Shown piece after piece: positions 7,251 through 19,891 of a DNA stretch of 64,000 nt. The notes under the pieces were generated by a model. The model was not told the DNA's origin, did not search any database, and was given only the letters and a program-made list of their open reading frames with translations. Source of the DNA: CAVZVZ01 sp963778895 (GTDB lineage: Bacteria; Actinomycetota; Acidimicrobiia; Acidimicrobiales; Acidimicrobilacustridaceae). Each line of letters opens with the position of its first letter. Position 1 is the stretch's first letter. The position numbers and the translations under genes are program-made. The DNA is taken from positions 1,550,001-1,614,000 of the forward strand of contig CAVZVZ010000005.1 of NCBI GenBank assembly GCA_963778895.1, written 5' to 3'.

Positions 7251-8920
7251 AGGTTCGTGATCGGGAGGCGTCGGTCCTTGCCGAACGCCTTCGTCGTCAC
7301 GCGTACACCGGGTGGAGCTTGCCGGCGTTTGTACTCGGACAGGTCCACGAGCCGGACGATCCGGTGGACCAGGTCGGGATCCTCGCCCGCGTCGATCAGA
7401 TCGCCTGCGGTCTTGTCGTCCTCGATGTAGGCGTCGAGGATCCGGTCGAGCACCGAGTACGGCGGCAGGCTGTCGGTGTCGACCTGATCGGGACGCAACT
7501 CGGCCGAGGGCGGCTTCGTGAGCACCGTCGTCGGGATCAGCTCGCGACCCTCGGCGGCGTTGCGGTACTCGCAGACGTCGTAGACCATCGTCTTCCACAC
7601 GTCCTTGATCACACCGAAACCACCGGCCATGTCGCCGTACAGCGTGGTGTAGCCGACGGCCATCTCGCTTTTGTTGCCCGTAGTGAGCACCAGCCAGCCG
7701 AACTTGTTCGAAAGAGCCATGAGCACCATGCCCCGCACGCGGGGTTGCAGGTTCTCCTCGGTGATGTCAGCCGGTCGATCACCGAACGACGGGCCGAGCA
7801 TGTCGAGCAGCGCCGTGAACGCGGGCTCGATCACGATCGTGCGGTGTTCGATGCCCAGGTTCTGGGCCAACGCCTCGGCGTCGGTGATCGAGTGATCACT
7901 CGAATAGCGCGAGGGCATCAGTACGCCGTGTACGTGCTCGGCGCCGAGCGCGTCGACCGCGATAGCCGCCACCAGCGACGAGTCGATCCCGCCGGACAAG
8001 CCGAGCACCACATCGGTGAACCCGTTCTTGCGCACGTAGTCGCGCGTTCCTAGCACGAGCGCGCCGTAGACCTCACCCGCGGACGGCAGAGGTTCGACTG
8101 CGGGCGCGACCTTCACCGGCCCCGTCGCGATCGGTGCACCGGTCACGGCAACGATCGGCAGCGTGCAATCGCGGCCGGTGGCCTCGAGCTCGACGTCGGT
8201 GACGAAGAGCTCCTCGCTGTACTGGCCGGCGCGCGTGATGATCGTGCCGTTCGGTGAGATCACCAGCGACGCGCCGTCGAAGACGAGCTCGTCCTGCCCG
8301 CCCACCAGGTTGATGTAGAGGATCGTGCAGCAGGCCTCGTCGGCGCGCGCCGCGAGCATTGCCTCACGGGCTTCGACCTTTCCGGCGTGATAAGGCGACC
8401 CGTTGATGTTCACGATCAGCTGGGCGCCGCCCTCGGCCTGCTCGACGATCGGTCCCCCTGGCAGCCATGCGTCCTCACAAATCGACACGCCCACCGGCAC
8501 ACCGGCGATCTCGTACAGCTGCAGCGCGTCGGCACCAGGCAGGAAGTAGCGCTGCTCGTCGAACACCGCGTAGTTCGGTAACCGGCGCTTGCGGTACACG
8601 CCGAGCAACTCACCGTTCGCGCACATCGCCGCCGCGTTGTACAGACCGTGCTCGTCGCGATCGACGAAGCCCACGAACGCAACCGCCCGACCGCTGCGCG
8701 CGACGACCGAGTCGAGCGCCTCGCGGTTGTCGGTCACGAACCCGGGTTTGAGCAGCAGGTCCTCCGGTGGGTAGCCGGTGATGGCGAGCTCGGGAAACGC
8801 CACGAGATCGGCGTCGTCGGCCTCGGCGGACTTCATCGCGGCGAGGATGCGCTCGACGTTGCCGTCGAGATCGCCCACGACCATGTTGAGCTGCGCGGCG
8901 GCCAACCGAATGCGTTGCAC
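7238..8920 (-). CDS. nadE: Glutamine-dependent NAD+ synthetase
   Basis: About 560 residues with two domains: an N-terminal nitrilase-type glutaminase (LVAFPELAITGYPPEDL, GVYRKRRLPNYAVFDE, VGVSICEDAW) and a C-terminal synthetase with PP-loop VVLGLSGGIDSSLVAAIA near residue 303. It makes NAD+ from deamido-NAD+ using ammonia from glutamine. Start taken as GTG 8920, giving VQRIRLAAAQLNMVVGD and lying six bases behind TACGCT; an ATG at 8947 would add nine residues. Confidence 0.95.
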   Translation of the reverse strand: MQRIRLAAAQLNMVVGDLDGNVERILAAMKSAEADDADLVAFPELAITGYPPEDLLLKPGFVTDNREALDSVVARSGRAVAFVGFVDRDEHGLYNAAAMCANGELLGVYRKRRLPNYAVFDEQRYFLPGADALQLYEIAGVPVGVSICEDAWLPGGPIVEQAEGGAQLIVNINGSPYHAGKVEAREAMLAARADEACCTILYINLVGGQDELVFDGASLVISPNGTIITRAGQYSEELFVTDVELEATGRDCTLPIVAVTGAPIATGPVKVAPAVEPLPSAGEVYGALVLGTRDYVRKNGFTDVVLGLSGGIDSSLVAAIAVDALGAEHVHGVLMPSRYSSDHSITDAEALAQNLGIEHRTIVIEPAFTALLDMLGPSFGDRPADITEENLQPRVRGMVLMALSNKFGWLVLTTGNKSEMAVGYTTLYGDMAGGFGVIKDVWKTMVYDVCEYRNAAEGRELIPTTVLTKPPSAELRPDQVDTDSLPPYSVLDRILDAYIEDDKTAGDLIDAGEDPDLVHRIVRLVDLSEYKRRQAPPGVRVTTKAFGKDRRLPITNLYRG

Positions 8921-8926
8921 CCGTTC

Positions 8927-8932
8927 AGCGTA
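8927..8932 (-). promoter_or_regulatory. -10 box TACGCT for nadE
   Basis: TACGCT on the minus strand, six bases before GTG 8920 and without a ribosome site; fits a leaderless transcript. Confidence 0.45.
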
Positions 8933-9037
8933 GGGCGCGAGCCCCATTCGTCGCGAGGTCGTGCAACCGTCGGTCGGTTCCCGCCCGAGCCCCAGAGCGA
9001 AGCCCCGAACGCCGGAGCACCGGCGGCCCGACCCACC

Positions 9038-9043
9038 TAGCCT
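9038..9043 (+). promoter_or_regulatory. -10 box TAGCCT for glnE
   Basis: TAGCCT ends eight bases before the glnE ATG at 9052; no Shine-Dalgarno sequence. Confidence 0.5.
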
Positions 9044-9051
9044 GCGCCCTC

Positions 9052-11736
9052 ATGGCGTCGGTGCGGCAAGTCGAGCTGGGCGACTTGATCGATCGCTCGG
9101 CCGCGCCGGCTCTGGTGCAGGCCTGCCTCGAGCGCCTGTCGACGAGCGGAGATCCGAGCGTCGAACGCCTGGGCGACGATGCCTCTCTCGGCCGCGCGCT
9201 CGTGGCGGTGGTCGCCGCCAGTCGGTCCTTGTGCCGGCTCGTCGAACAGCGGCCGGCCGATGCGCTGGCCGCGCTCGCCGACCTCGACAAGCGGCCACCG
9301 CTGATCGATCTGACCGTCGACGATCTCGTGGCGTGGAAGCAGATCGAGTACCTGCGCATCGCCGCGCGCGATCTCACCGGTGTCGACGACCTCGACGCGA
9401 CCGGGCAGGCCTTGGCCGAACTGGCCGCCGACGTACTCGCCTCGGCTTGCCGGCTGGCCGACGCTCGCGATCTCGCCGTCATCGGCATGGGCAAGATGGG
9501 TGGACAGGAGCTCAACTACTCGAGCGACGTCGACATCATGTTCGTCGGCGACGGTCAGCGAGACGAGATGGAACCACGCGCGCGCGCCGTGGCGGAGATC
9601 GCGGGTCGTTGCTTCCGCGTCGATACGAACCTTCGGCCCGAAGGTCGAGACGGTCCGCTCGTGCGAACGATCGATTCGTACGAGGCGTATTGGGATCGAT
9701 GGGCCGAGCCGTGGGAGTTCCAGGCGCTGCTGAAGGCTCGGCCGGTTGCGGGCGACGCTCGCCTCGGCGCGCGCTGGCTCGACACCGCCCAGCGTTGGCT
9801 GTGGAATCGCCCGTTCAGCGCTGACGACCTTCGGTCGCTGCGAGCCATGAAGCAGCGGGCCGAGTACGAGGTGGAGCGCAAGGGTCTCAGCGATCGCGAG
9901 CTCAAGCTGGGGCCGGGTGGGATACGGGACATCGAGTTCACGGTCCAGCTGCTGCAACTGGTGCACGGTCACTCCGATCCCGATCTTCGTTCACCGACGA
10001 CGGTCGTGACGATCAACGAGTTGGCCGACGCGGGGTACATCGATCGCAAGGACGCCGACGTGCTGCTCGATGCCTACCGCTACTTCCGCAAGGTCGAGCA
10101 CCGACTGCAGCTCGAGGACGAGCAGCAGGTGCACGCGCTGCCCGCCTCGCCCGAGGCGACCGATCGCTTGGCGCGCGTCGTCGGCTACCGCGACACCGCT
10201 ACCGCTGATGCCGCAGAACAACTCCTGAATGACCTGCGCACCCGCCGACTGGCGGTGCGCGGCATCCACGAGCGGATCTACTTCCGGCCGCTGCTCGAAG
10301 CGTTCACCGAGGCGCCCAGCGCCTTGACCCCAGAGGCTGCGGTCGAGCGCCTCGCGGCCTTCGGATTCACCGACGCCATGCGAACGAAGGCAGCGGTGAA
10401 GGAACTCACCCGCGGCCTCAACCGGTCGAGCCGCCTGATGCAGCAGATGTTGCCGCTATTGCTCGACTGGCTCTCGACGGCACCGGACCCCGACCTCGGC
10501 CTGTTGATACTGCGGAACATGCTCGACGACCCGGCCCGCGGGGCGCTGTTGATCGACGCGTTCCGCGACTCGCCCGAAGCCGCCCGCCGGCTGTGCCAGC
10601 TCGTCGGCACCAGCCGACTGTTGGGCGACATCGTCCGCCAGAACCCTGATCTGGTGCCTCGACTGCCCTACGCCGATCGGCTCGCGACGCGGCCGCGCGA
10701 CGACCTCGTCGCCAGCGCGACGACCGCGATCGAGTGGCGTCAGGGCGATGACGTCCGAGCAGGCATGCGGCGCTGGAAAGACCGCCACCTACTCGGCATC
10801 GCCGCGCGTGACGTGCTCGGCGCAGCCGATGTCGATGTCGTCGGGGCGGACCTGACGGCGTTGGCCGAAGCGACCATCGATGCCACACTCGTGACCCTCG
10901 ATCCTCAGGTCCCGTTCGCAGTGATCGGTATGGGTCGATTCGGCGGAGGCGAGATGTCGTACGCGAGCGACCTCGACGTGCTCTTCGTGTACGAGGGCGC
11001 GGGCGTCGCCGCCGTGGAAGAGAGCGATCGGGTGGCCAAGGCCCTCAACCGCTTCCTCGGGGGGGCAACACCGGCGGAGCGGTTGTATCCGATCGACGCT
11101 GATCTACGACCCGAGGGCAAGCAAGGCCCGATGGCGCGAAGTCGCGACGGCTTCCTCAGCTACTGGAACACGTATGCCCAGACCTGGGAGCGCCAGGCCA
11201 TGATCCGGGCGCGGACCGTGGCCGGTGACTTCGAGTTGGGCGATCGCTTGCTGGGTGACCTCGACGAGTACGTGTGGGGTGACGGGTTGACAGCAGACGA
11301 ACTGCTCGAGATCCGTCGCATGAAAGCCCGCGTCGAAGGCGAGCGAATACCGCCGGGAGAAGATCCGCAATTCCATCTCAAGTTGGGGCGAGGCTCGCTG
11401 TCCGACGTCGAGTTCACGGCGCAGATGCTGCAGCTCCAGTACGGGGTCCGAGCCACGGGAACGGTCGCGGCGCTCGATGCCTTGTGCCGATCGGGGCTGT
11501 TGGCCACTGAGGACGCCGACATCCTGACGGAGTCGTACCGATTCTGCGAGCGGGTGCGCAACCGCTGGTACTTGGTGAACAGCGGGCCCGCTGACTCTCT
11601 GCCGACGCAACCCGAGCCGCTCACGTGGCTGGCTCGTTCACTCGATACGACCGCGAGTGACCTGCGCGACACCTATCGCCGTGTCACCCGCCGCGCCCGT
11701 CACGTCGTCGAGCGCGTGTTCTACGGCCGAGGCTGA
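9052..11736 (+). CDS. glnE: Bifunctional glutamine synthetase adenylyltransferase/deadenylylase
   Basis: 894 residues, close to the family length. Two nucleotidyltransferase halves are visible: IGMGKMGGQELNYSSDVDIM near residue 143 and IGMGRFGGGEMSYASDLDVL near residue 623, each followed by an NLRPEGRDGPLVR or DLRPEGKQGPMAR segment. The enzyme adenylylates type I glutamine synthetase when nitrogen is plentiful and reverses it when scarce. Its target glnA lies 5 kb downstream, as part of a nitrogen-metabolism region. The frame is uninterrupted over 2.7 kb, which contrasts with the many broken frames to the right. Confidence 0.95.
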   Translation: MASVRQVELGDLIDRSAAPALVQACLERLSTSGDPSVERLGDDASLGRALVAVVAASRSLCRLVEQRPADALAALADLDKRPPLIDLTVDDLVAWKQIEYLRIAARDLTGVDDLDATGQALAELAADVLASACRLADARDLAVIGMGKMGGQELNYSSDVDIMFVGDGQRDEMEPRARAVAEIAGRCFRVDTNLRPEGRDGPLVRTIDSYEAYWDRWAEPWEFQALLKARPVAGDARLGARWLDTAQRWLWNRPFSADDLRSLRAMKQRAEYEVERKGLSDRELKLGPGGIRDIEFTVQLLQLVHGHSDPDLRSPTTVVTINELADAGYIDRKDADVLLDAYRYFRKVEHRLQLEDEQQVHALPASPEATDRLARVVGYRDTATADAAEQLLNDLRTRRLAVRGIHERIYFRPLLEAFTEAPSALTPEAAVERLAAFGFTDAMRTKAAVKELTRGLNRSSRLMQQMLPLLLDWLSTAPDPDLGLLILRNMLDDPARGALLIDAFRDSPEAARRLCQLVGTSRLLGDIVRQNPDLVPRLPYADRLATRPRDDLVASATTAIEWRQGDDVRAGMRRWKDRHLLGIAARDVLGAADVDVVGADLTALAEATIDATLVTLDPQVPFAVIGMGRFGGGEMSYASDLDVLFVYEGAGVAAVEESDRVAKALNRFLGGATPAERLYPIDADLRPEGKQGPMARSRDGFLSYWNTYAQTWERQAMIRARTVAGDFELGDRLLGDLDEYVWGDGLTADELLEIRRMKARVEGERIPPGEDPQFHLKLGRGSLSDVEFTAQMLQLQYGVRATGTVAALDALCRSGLLATEDADILTESYRFCERVRNRWYLVNSGPADSLPTQPEPLTWLARSLDTTASDLRDTYRRVTRRARHVVERVFYGRG

Positions 11737-11763
11737 GCTACACATGCCCCGGGCTCGTTCGGC

Positions 11764-12558
11764 TCAGCGTTCCGGGTCGAGAGAGACGAGCTGGACCGTG
11801 TAGTTCTCGTCGTACTTCGTCACGCCGAGCGGGCTGTCGGCATCGGTCTGCACACTCGACTCACGACGGAAGATCAAGCCGGTCCCGGGATCGGCCCAAT
11901 AGTTCAAGGTCGACGTGCCGCGCACGTCGCCGCTCAAGGTCGTCTCGAGCAGGATGTGGAGCGAGTCGACCGCCGAGCCCCCGACCTCGATCGACTCGTT
12001 CCCGAGCACGGTCACGCGTATTTCGGCGTCGGAGGTGGGCGACGTGCAGGGCGTGGCCCGGGTCTCGCCGAAGACGGACGGCTCGACGCGGACGAGCGCC
12101 TCGGCGTCACATTGATAGGTCCGGTCGTTGCTCAGCCCGAAGAACTCGCGGTACTGGCGCGTGGTCGCGACGCTCTCACCGGCCGGGGACACACACAGGT
12201 CGAGCTCGTCGAAGCGTTCCTTGAACACATCCCAACGGACGCGGTATCCACAATCGGTCAAGGTGACTGACATCGTCGTCTTCGCGGGGTATGTGTGCGT
12301 GGCGCCACCGAGTGCATCGATGTGCTCGTCGCCGACGGTCTCGTAGAGGTAGACACCGGGTTCGGGTCGGGATCCCGAGGCTGAGGTGTCCGATACGTCG
12401 CGGAAGGACCCGATCGCCTCGTCGACGCTTACGACCGTGGTGGAGTCACGCGCGCGCAGGTAGACAATCGTGCCGACGAGCAGCACGATGAGCACAACGG
12501 CGATCCCTGCGCCGAAAAGCAGTACGCGGCGGAGGCGGCGGGGCTTGTGATCGTCCAT
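11764..12558 (-). CDS. Membrane-anchored extracytoplasmic protein of unknown function
   Basis: 264 residues: a short basic cytoplasmic N-terminus (DDHKPRRLRRVLL), one membrane span at about residues 11-33, then an extracytoplasmic domain with paired cysteines (LTDCGYRVRWD, ELDLCVSPAG, RTYQCDAEALV, ATPCTSPTS). The end contains DPGTGLIFRRES, similar to DUF3068-like or LolA-type beta domains, though I do not assign one. It follows the cupin gene with no gap (stop TAG directly before ATG), so the two are co-translated. Confidence 0.65.
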   Translation of the reverse strand: MDDHKPRRLRRVLLFGAGIAVVLIVLLVGTIVYLRARDSTTVVSVDEAIGSFRDVSDTSASGSRPEPGVYLYETVGDEHIDALGGATHTYPAKTTMSVTLTDCGYRVRWDVFKERFDELDLCVSPAGESVATTRQYREFFGLSNDRTYQCDAEALVRVEPSVFGETRATPCTSPTSDAEIRVTVLGNESIEVGGSAVDSLHILLETTLSGDVRGTSTLNYWADPGTGLIFRRESSVQTDADSPLGVTKYDENYTVQLVSLDPER

Positions 12559-13083
12559 CTAGCTGAAGAGGCTGCGCACGTAGTCCAAGTCGAATGCGCG
12601 TTCGCGTGGCTCGCCCGGTCCCCATTGACTGCGAGGTTCGTTGACGAAGTCTCCACCGTAGACGTGGATGGCGCCGGTGATCCGATGCAGTGGGTTCGTC
12701 ACGCTGTGGATCGCGTCGTCGCCGAGGACGAAGACGTCTCCCTCGCGGAGCTCCCGACCGCCGGTCACCTCGACGGTGGCCGAGTCGGCCTGCGAGCGGC
12801 GGTAGAGCGTGTTGTCTTCTTGGCCGCCGTAGATCCCGATGGCGGCCCACATCCGATGGTTGTGCGGGAGCAACGACATCCGCGGCGTCCACACGGCGTG
12901 GACGACGGTGAGGTCCGGCGACTCGAGGAGCACGGTGAGGCCGGGCGGCGTGGACGCCAGCGCGGTCGCCACGTCGGCGTGATCGGTCATCGTCCGGTGC
13001 AAGAGCTCGGTCACCGTGCGACGGGGATCGGTCTCACCACGGGCGGCATCGCAGCACGAAAGGAAGTCGTCGAGATCGAACAC
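12559..13083 (-). CDS. Cysteine dioxygenase-like cupin metalloprotein
   Basis: 174-residue double-stranded beta-helix protein with metal ligands in the first cupin motif LLPHNHRMWAAIGIYGGQED and the second motif GDVFVLGDDAIHSVTNP, as in the cysteine dioxygenase type I superfamily. Such enzymes oxidise thiols or other small substrates with Fe(II). GTG start at 13083 with GAGGA upstream. Forms an operon with the membrane-anchored protein downstream. Exact substrate unknown. Confidence 0.72.
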   Translation of the reverse strand: MFDLDDFLSCCDAARGETDPRRTVTELLHRTMTDHADVATALASTPPGLTVLLESPDLTVVHAVWTPRMSLLPHNHRMWAAIGIYGGQEDNTLYRRSQADSATVEVTGGRELREGDVFVLGDDAIHSVTNPLHRITGAIHVYGGDFVNEPRSQWGPGEPRERAFDLDYVRSLFS

Positions 13084-13130
13084 GGCGTCATCCTCGCACC
13101 ACAGCCCGTGGTGTGCCGGATGATCCGCCC

Positions 13131-13136
13131 TAGTCT
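13131..13136 (+). promoter_or_regulatory. -10 box TAGTCT upstream of the HAD/trehalose-phosphatase gene
   Basis: TAGTCT is followed after five bases by a GTG that opens a six-codon frame overlapping the main start at 13155; GAGAGG serves as ribosome site for the main start. Confidence 0.4.
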
Positions 13137-13154
13137 CCCGGGTGAGAGGTAGCC

Positions 13155-14722
<1,568 letters not shown>

Positions 14723-14726
<4 letters not shown>

Positions 14727-17128
14727 ACCCGTGGATCTGGCGTTACGAAGTCTTCGATCCGGCAGAGGAGGGACTGCGCGAGACCCTTTGCACACTCGGG
14801 AACGGCTATTTCGCCACGCGCGGCGCGCTGGCCGAGTCGTCGGCCGACGACGTCCACTATCCCGGTACCTACATCGCCGGCGTGTTCAACCGGTTGCGCG
14901 CCGACGTGGACGGTCACACGGTCGAGAACGAGAGCCTCGTCAACGCGCCCAACTGGCTCGTGCTCCGTTTCCGGACGGTCGGCGGCACATGGTTCAACAC
15001 AACAGACAGTGAGGTGCTGAGCTACTCGCGTGAGCTCGACCTTCGCCGCGGGCTACTGACACGGCAGAGCCGTCTGGCCGATCCCGAGGGTCGGATCCTC
15101 GACATCACCCAGCGGCGGTTCGTCAGCCTGCGCGACGATCATCTGGCCGGGCTCGAGACGACGCTCGTCGCCGAGAACTGGTCGGGACTGCTCGAGGTCG
15201 TCAGCGCCATCGACGGTCAGATCGGTAACACGGGGGTGGCGCGCTACGCGAACCTCGGCACCACGCATTTGGTCGACAGCCGCCGTAGACAACCACAGGC
15301 CGACACCGTCTCGCTCGAGGTCGCGACGTCGGACTCTCACATCCGGATCGCCACCGCCGCCCGCACACGCGTCCGCGTCGGGAACGATGCGATCGACGTC
15401 GATCGGGAGCTCATCAGCGAATCACGATTCGTCGCCCAACGATTCGAGCTCGAGCTACACGAGGGTCACGAGGTCCTCATCGAGAAGATCGCTACCGTCT
15501 TCACGTCACGTGATGACGGCATCTACGAACCGCTCGGTGCGGCCGAGGAGCTTGCGGCGCAACCGGTGGGCGATTTCGACGAGCTGCTCGAACGACACGT
15601 CGTCAGCTGGAGCCACGCGTGGGAACGTGCGCGCATGGAACTGCACCATGTCGACGGCCACACGAGCCGGGTGCTCAACCTGCACATCTTCCACCTGCTG
15701 CAGACGACCTCGAAGAGCACAGCAGAGCTGGATGCTGGTGTGCCCGCGCGCGGACTGCACGGTGAGGCGTACCGCGGCCACATCTTCTGGGACGAGCTGT
15801 TCATCTTTCCCTTCCTCACCTGGCGCATCCCCGAGCTGAGCCGTTCACTCCTTCGCTATCGGGCCCGGCGGCTCGACCAAGCGCGCCGAAACGCCGCCGA
15901 CGCCGGCTACCGCGGTGCGATGTATCCCTGGCAGAGTGCGAGCAGCGGCCGTGAGGAAACCCAGACGCTGCACCTGAACCCCAAGTCGGGTCGGTGGCTG
16001 CCCGACGCGTCGCGCCTGCAGCGTCACATCAACGGTGCGGTGATCTACAACGTGTGGCAATACTGGCAAGTCAGCTCCGATCTCGAGTTCATGCGCTACT
16101 GGGGCGGCGAGATGGTCCTCGAGGTCGCGCGGTTCCTCGCGAGCGCAACGACCTACAACCACGTGCTCGACCGCTACGAGATCAAAGGGGTCGTTGGGCC
16201 CGACGAGTACCACGACCACTACCCGGGACGTGAGGACGGCGGGCTCGACAACAACGCCTACACCAACGTGTTGGCGGTGTGGTGCCTTCTCCGTGCGTTC
16301 GACGTGCTCGAGATCCTGCCGGAATCGCGCAGCCGTCAACTACGAGAGAAGCTCGGGCTCACGCACGGAGAGCTCGACCTCTGGGGTGACATCACCCGCA
16401 AGATGCGACTGTGCTTCCACGACGGCGAGATCCTGAGCCAGTTCGAAGGCTACGACGACCTCGAGGAGCTCGAATGGCTCGACTATCGCGAGCGCTACGG
16501 CAACATCCAGCGGCTCGACCGGATCCTCGAGGCCGAGGGTGACTCCACCAATGGCTACAAGGTGGCCAAGCAAGCCGACACGCTCATGCTCTTCTACCTG
16601 TTCTCCGAACCGGAGCTGCGTGAGCTGATCGAACGTCTCGGCTACGAGTACACCACTGACACCATGCGCCGGAACCTCGACTACTACGAGGCTCGCACCT
16701 CACACGGTTCGACGTTGAGCAAGACCGTCCAGGCCTGGTTGGTCAGCCGAGTCGACCGCGAGCAGTCCTGGGGCATCTTTCGGGACGCGCTCCGCAGCGA
16801 CGTGGCGGACGTGCAGGGTGGGACGACCGAGGAGGGCATCCACCTCGGGGCCATGGCCGGCACCGTCGATCTCGTGCAGCGTTGCTACACCGGCATCGAG
16901 ACGCGGGAAGACGTGCTTCGTCTCGATCCGGTCCTGCCGCGAGAGCTGGAGACGCTTGCGTTCGAGATCCGCTACCGCGGGCTCGCGGTGGAGCTCGAGT
17001 TCACTCAGGCTTCGGTGCGCGCCCACGTCGAAGAGGACGGGCGGCACCACGGCCCGATCGACATCGACATTCGGGGCACGGTCGCGCGGCTCGGGCCCGG
17101 CGACAGCATCGAGGTTCAGCTCGACTGA
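14723..17128 (+). CDS. Glycoside hydrolase family 65 (trehalose/maltose/kojibiose phosphorylase or hydrolase)
   Basis: 801 residues with the GH65 order: N-terminal beta domain (TLGNGYFATRGALAESS), FWDELFIFPFLTWRIPELS, and the (alpha/alpha)6 barrel with catalytic acid Glu in VVGPDEYHDHYPGR near residue 494, then YKVAKQADTLMLFYL. ATG 14723 overlaps the stop of the phosphatase gene (ATGA). It acts on alpha-linked disaccharides; whether by phosphorolysis or hydrolysis cannot be settled by eye. With the beta-PGM domain upstream, a phosphorylase giving beta-glucose-1-phosphate would make sense (inference). Confidence 0.88.
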
Positions 17129-17150
17129 GCCGGTCAGCGCGGTCGCCGGA

Positions 17151-18577
<1,427 letters not shown>

Positions 18578-18663
18578 GCTGCCTCCTTTGGCTCGACTTC
18601 TGCTTGTTCGGATTGGTCGCCCGGGTCTGCTCGGGCAGCCAGCGGACACTACAGGCGAACGAC

Positions 18664-18696
18664 GACGCCCGCCCCTTCAGCGAGGGGGCGGGCGTC
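18664..18696. terminator. Strong GC hairpin between glnII and glnA
   Basis: GACGCCCGCCCC and GGGGCGGGCGTC pair perfectly across a nine-base loop just after the glnII stop. There is no T-run, so it may be a factor-dependent terminator or an attenuating hairpin between the two minus-strand genes. Confidence 0.55.
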
Positions 18697-18718
18697 GGCC
18701 ACTACTTGGTTCAGGGAA

Positions 18719-19720
18719 CTATTCGGCCAAGGCACCGCAGCACGTCTCGACCATGAGGCGCGCCACGACGTACGGGTCGCAGTTGGCATTCGGGCGACGA
18801 TCCTCGATGTAGCCCTTGCCGTCCTTCTCGACCTGCCAGGGGATGCGCACCGACGCACCCCGGTTCGACACGCCGTAGCTGTACTCGGTCCACGGCGCGG
18901 TCTCGTGCAGGCCGGTGAGGCGACGCTCGATGCCATAGCCGTAGTTCTCGACGTGCTCGGCCGCGTTCTTGCCCAGGGCTTCGCAGGCCTTGATGACCGC
19001 GTCGTACGACTCGCGGGTCGCGACGGTGGAGAAGTTGGTGTGAGCGCCGGCGCCGTTCCAGTCGCCAGGCATCGGTTTGGCGTCGATCGTCACCGCGACG
19101 TCGAAGTCTTCAGCCACGCGGTACAGCAGGTAGCGGGCGAGCCAGAGCTCGTCACCGATCTGCGGCGGACCGACCGGGCCTACTTGGAACTCCCATTGGC
19201 CCATCATCACCTCGGCGTTGGTGCCGGAGATGTGAAGGCCGGCGTCGATGCACGCCGTCGTGTGCGCTTCGACGATCTCACGGCCCCAGATCTCGTCGGC
19301 TCCCACGCCGCAGTAGTACGGGCCCTGCGGACCGGGATAGCCGCCTTGCGGCCAGCCCAACGGACGGCCGTTCTGCAGGAAGGTGTACTCCTGCTCGATA
19401 CCGAACCACGGTTCTTGGTCGGCATACTTCTTCGCCGCCGCCGCGCACGCGGCGCGGGTGTTGGTGAGGTGAGGCTCGAAGTCGATGTAGAGCACCTCGG
19501 TCATCACGAGCAGATCGTTCTCACCGCGGAGCGGGTCGCGACAGGTGAACACGGGCCGCAGCACGCAGTCCGACTTGTCGCCGGGCGCCTGGTTCGTGCT
19601 CGAACCGTCGAAGCCCCAGATGCCGGGCTCCTCGCCGTCGGGGATCACCTTGGTCTTCGAACGGAGGATGGGAGTCGGCTCCGTGCCGTCGATCCATACG
19701 TACTCGGCCCTGTAGCTCAC
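18719..19720 (-). CDS. glnII: Glutamine synthetase type II (eukaryote-like)
   Basis: 333 residues, uninterrupted. Type II features: YVWIDGTEPTPILRSKTKV at the start, GFDGSSTNQAPGDKSDC, PWFGIEQEYTFL, GAGAHTNFST, and the Arg/nucleotide segment NRGASVRIPWQV. This octameric/decameric form is not adenylylated and usually works under nitrogen limitation in actinomycetes. GTG start at 19720 with CGGAG upstream. It shares its upstream region with the divergent glnA2-type gene. Confidence 0.93.
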   Translation of the reverse strand: MSYRAEYVWIDGTEPTPILRSKTKVIPDGEEPGIWGFDGSSTNQAPGDKSDCVLRPVFTCRDPLRGENDLLVMTEVLYIDFEPHLTNTRAACAAAAKKYADQEPWFGIEQEYTFLQNGRPLGWPQGGYPGPQGPYYCGVGADEIWGREIVEAHTTACIDAGLHISGTNAEVMMGQWEFQVGPVGPPQIGDELWLARYLLYRVAEDFDVAVTIDAKPMPGDWNGAGAHTNFSTVATRESYDAVIKACEALGKNAAEHVENYGYGIERRLTGLHETAPWTEYSYGVSNRGASVRIPWQVEKDGKGYIEDRRPNANCDPYVVARLMVETCCGALAE

Positions 19721-19823
19721 GTGTGCTCCGTTTCCTCTTGCTTGGCTGCGGGGTTGGGCACCTTGTGCCCCGGACGGTGTGGCGTCACCCTTTCAGCAGC
19801 CTGTTTCTTGTCCTTTGCTCATC

Positions 19824-19841
19824 TGTGAACGGTTTGTGAAC
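19824..19841 (+). promoter_or_regulatory. Candidate GlnR/OmpR-type operator: TGTGAAC repeated with 11-base period
   Basis: TGTGAAC occurs at 19824 and 19835, one helical turn apart, between divergent glnII and glnA2. OmpR-family regulators such as GlnR bind direct repeats with 11-base period. The match to published GlnR boxes is loose, so the assignment is an inference from position. Confidence 0.4.
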
Positions 19842-19891
19842 AGCGCCTCTCCTGGTCGCGACAGCCCCGCGTCGATGCCATCATGCGGAGC

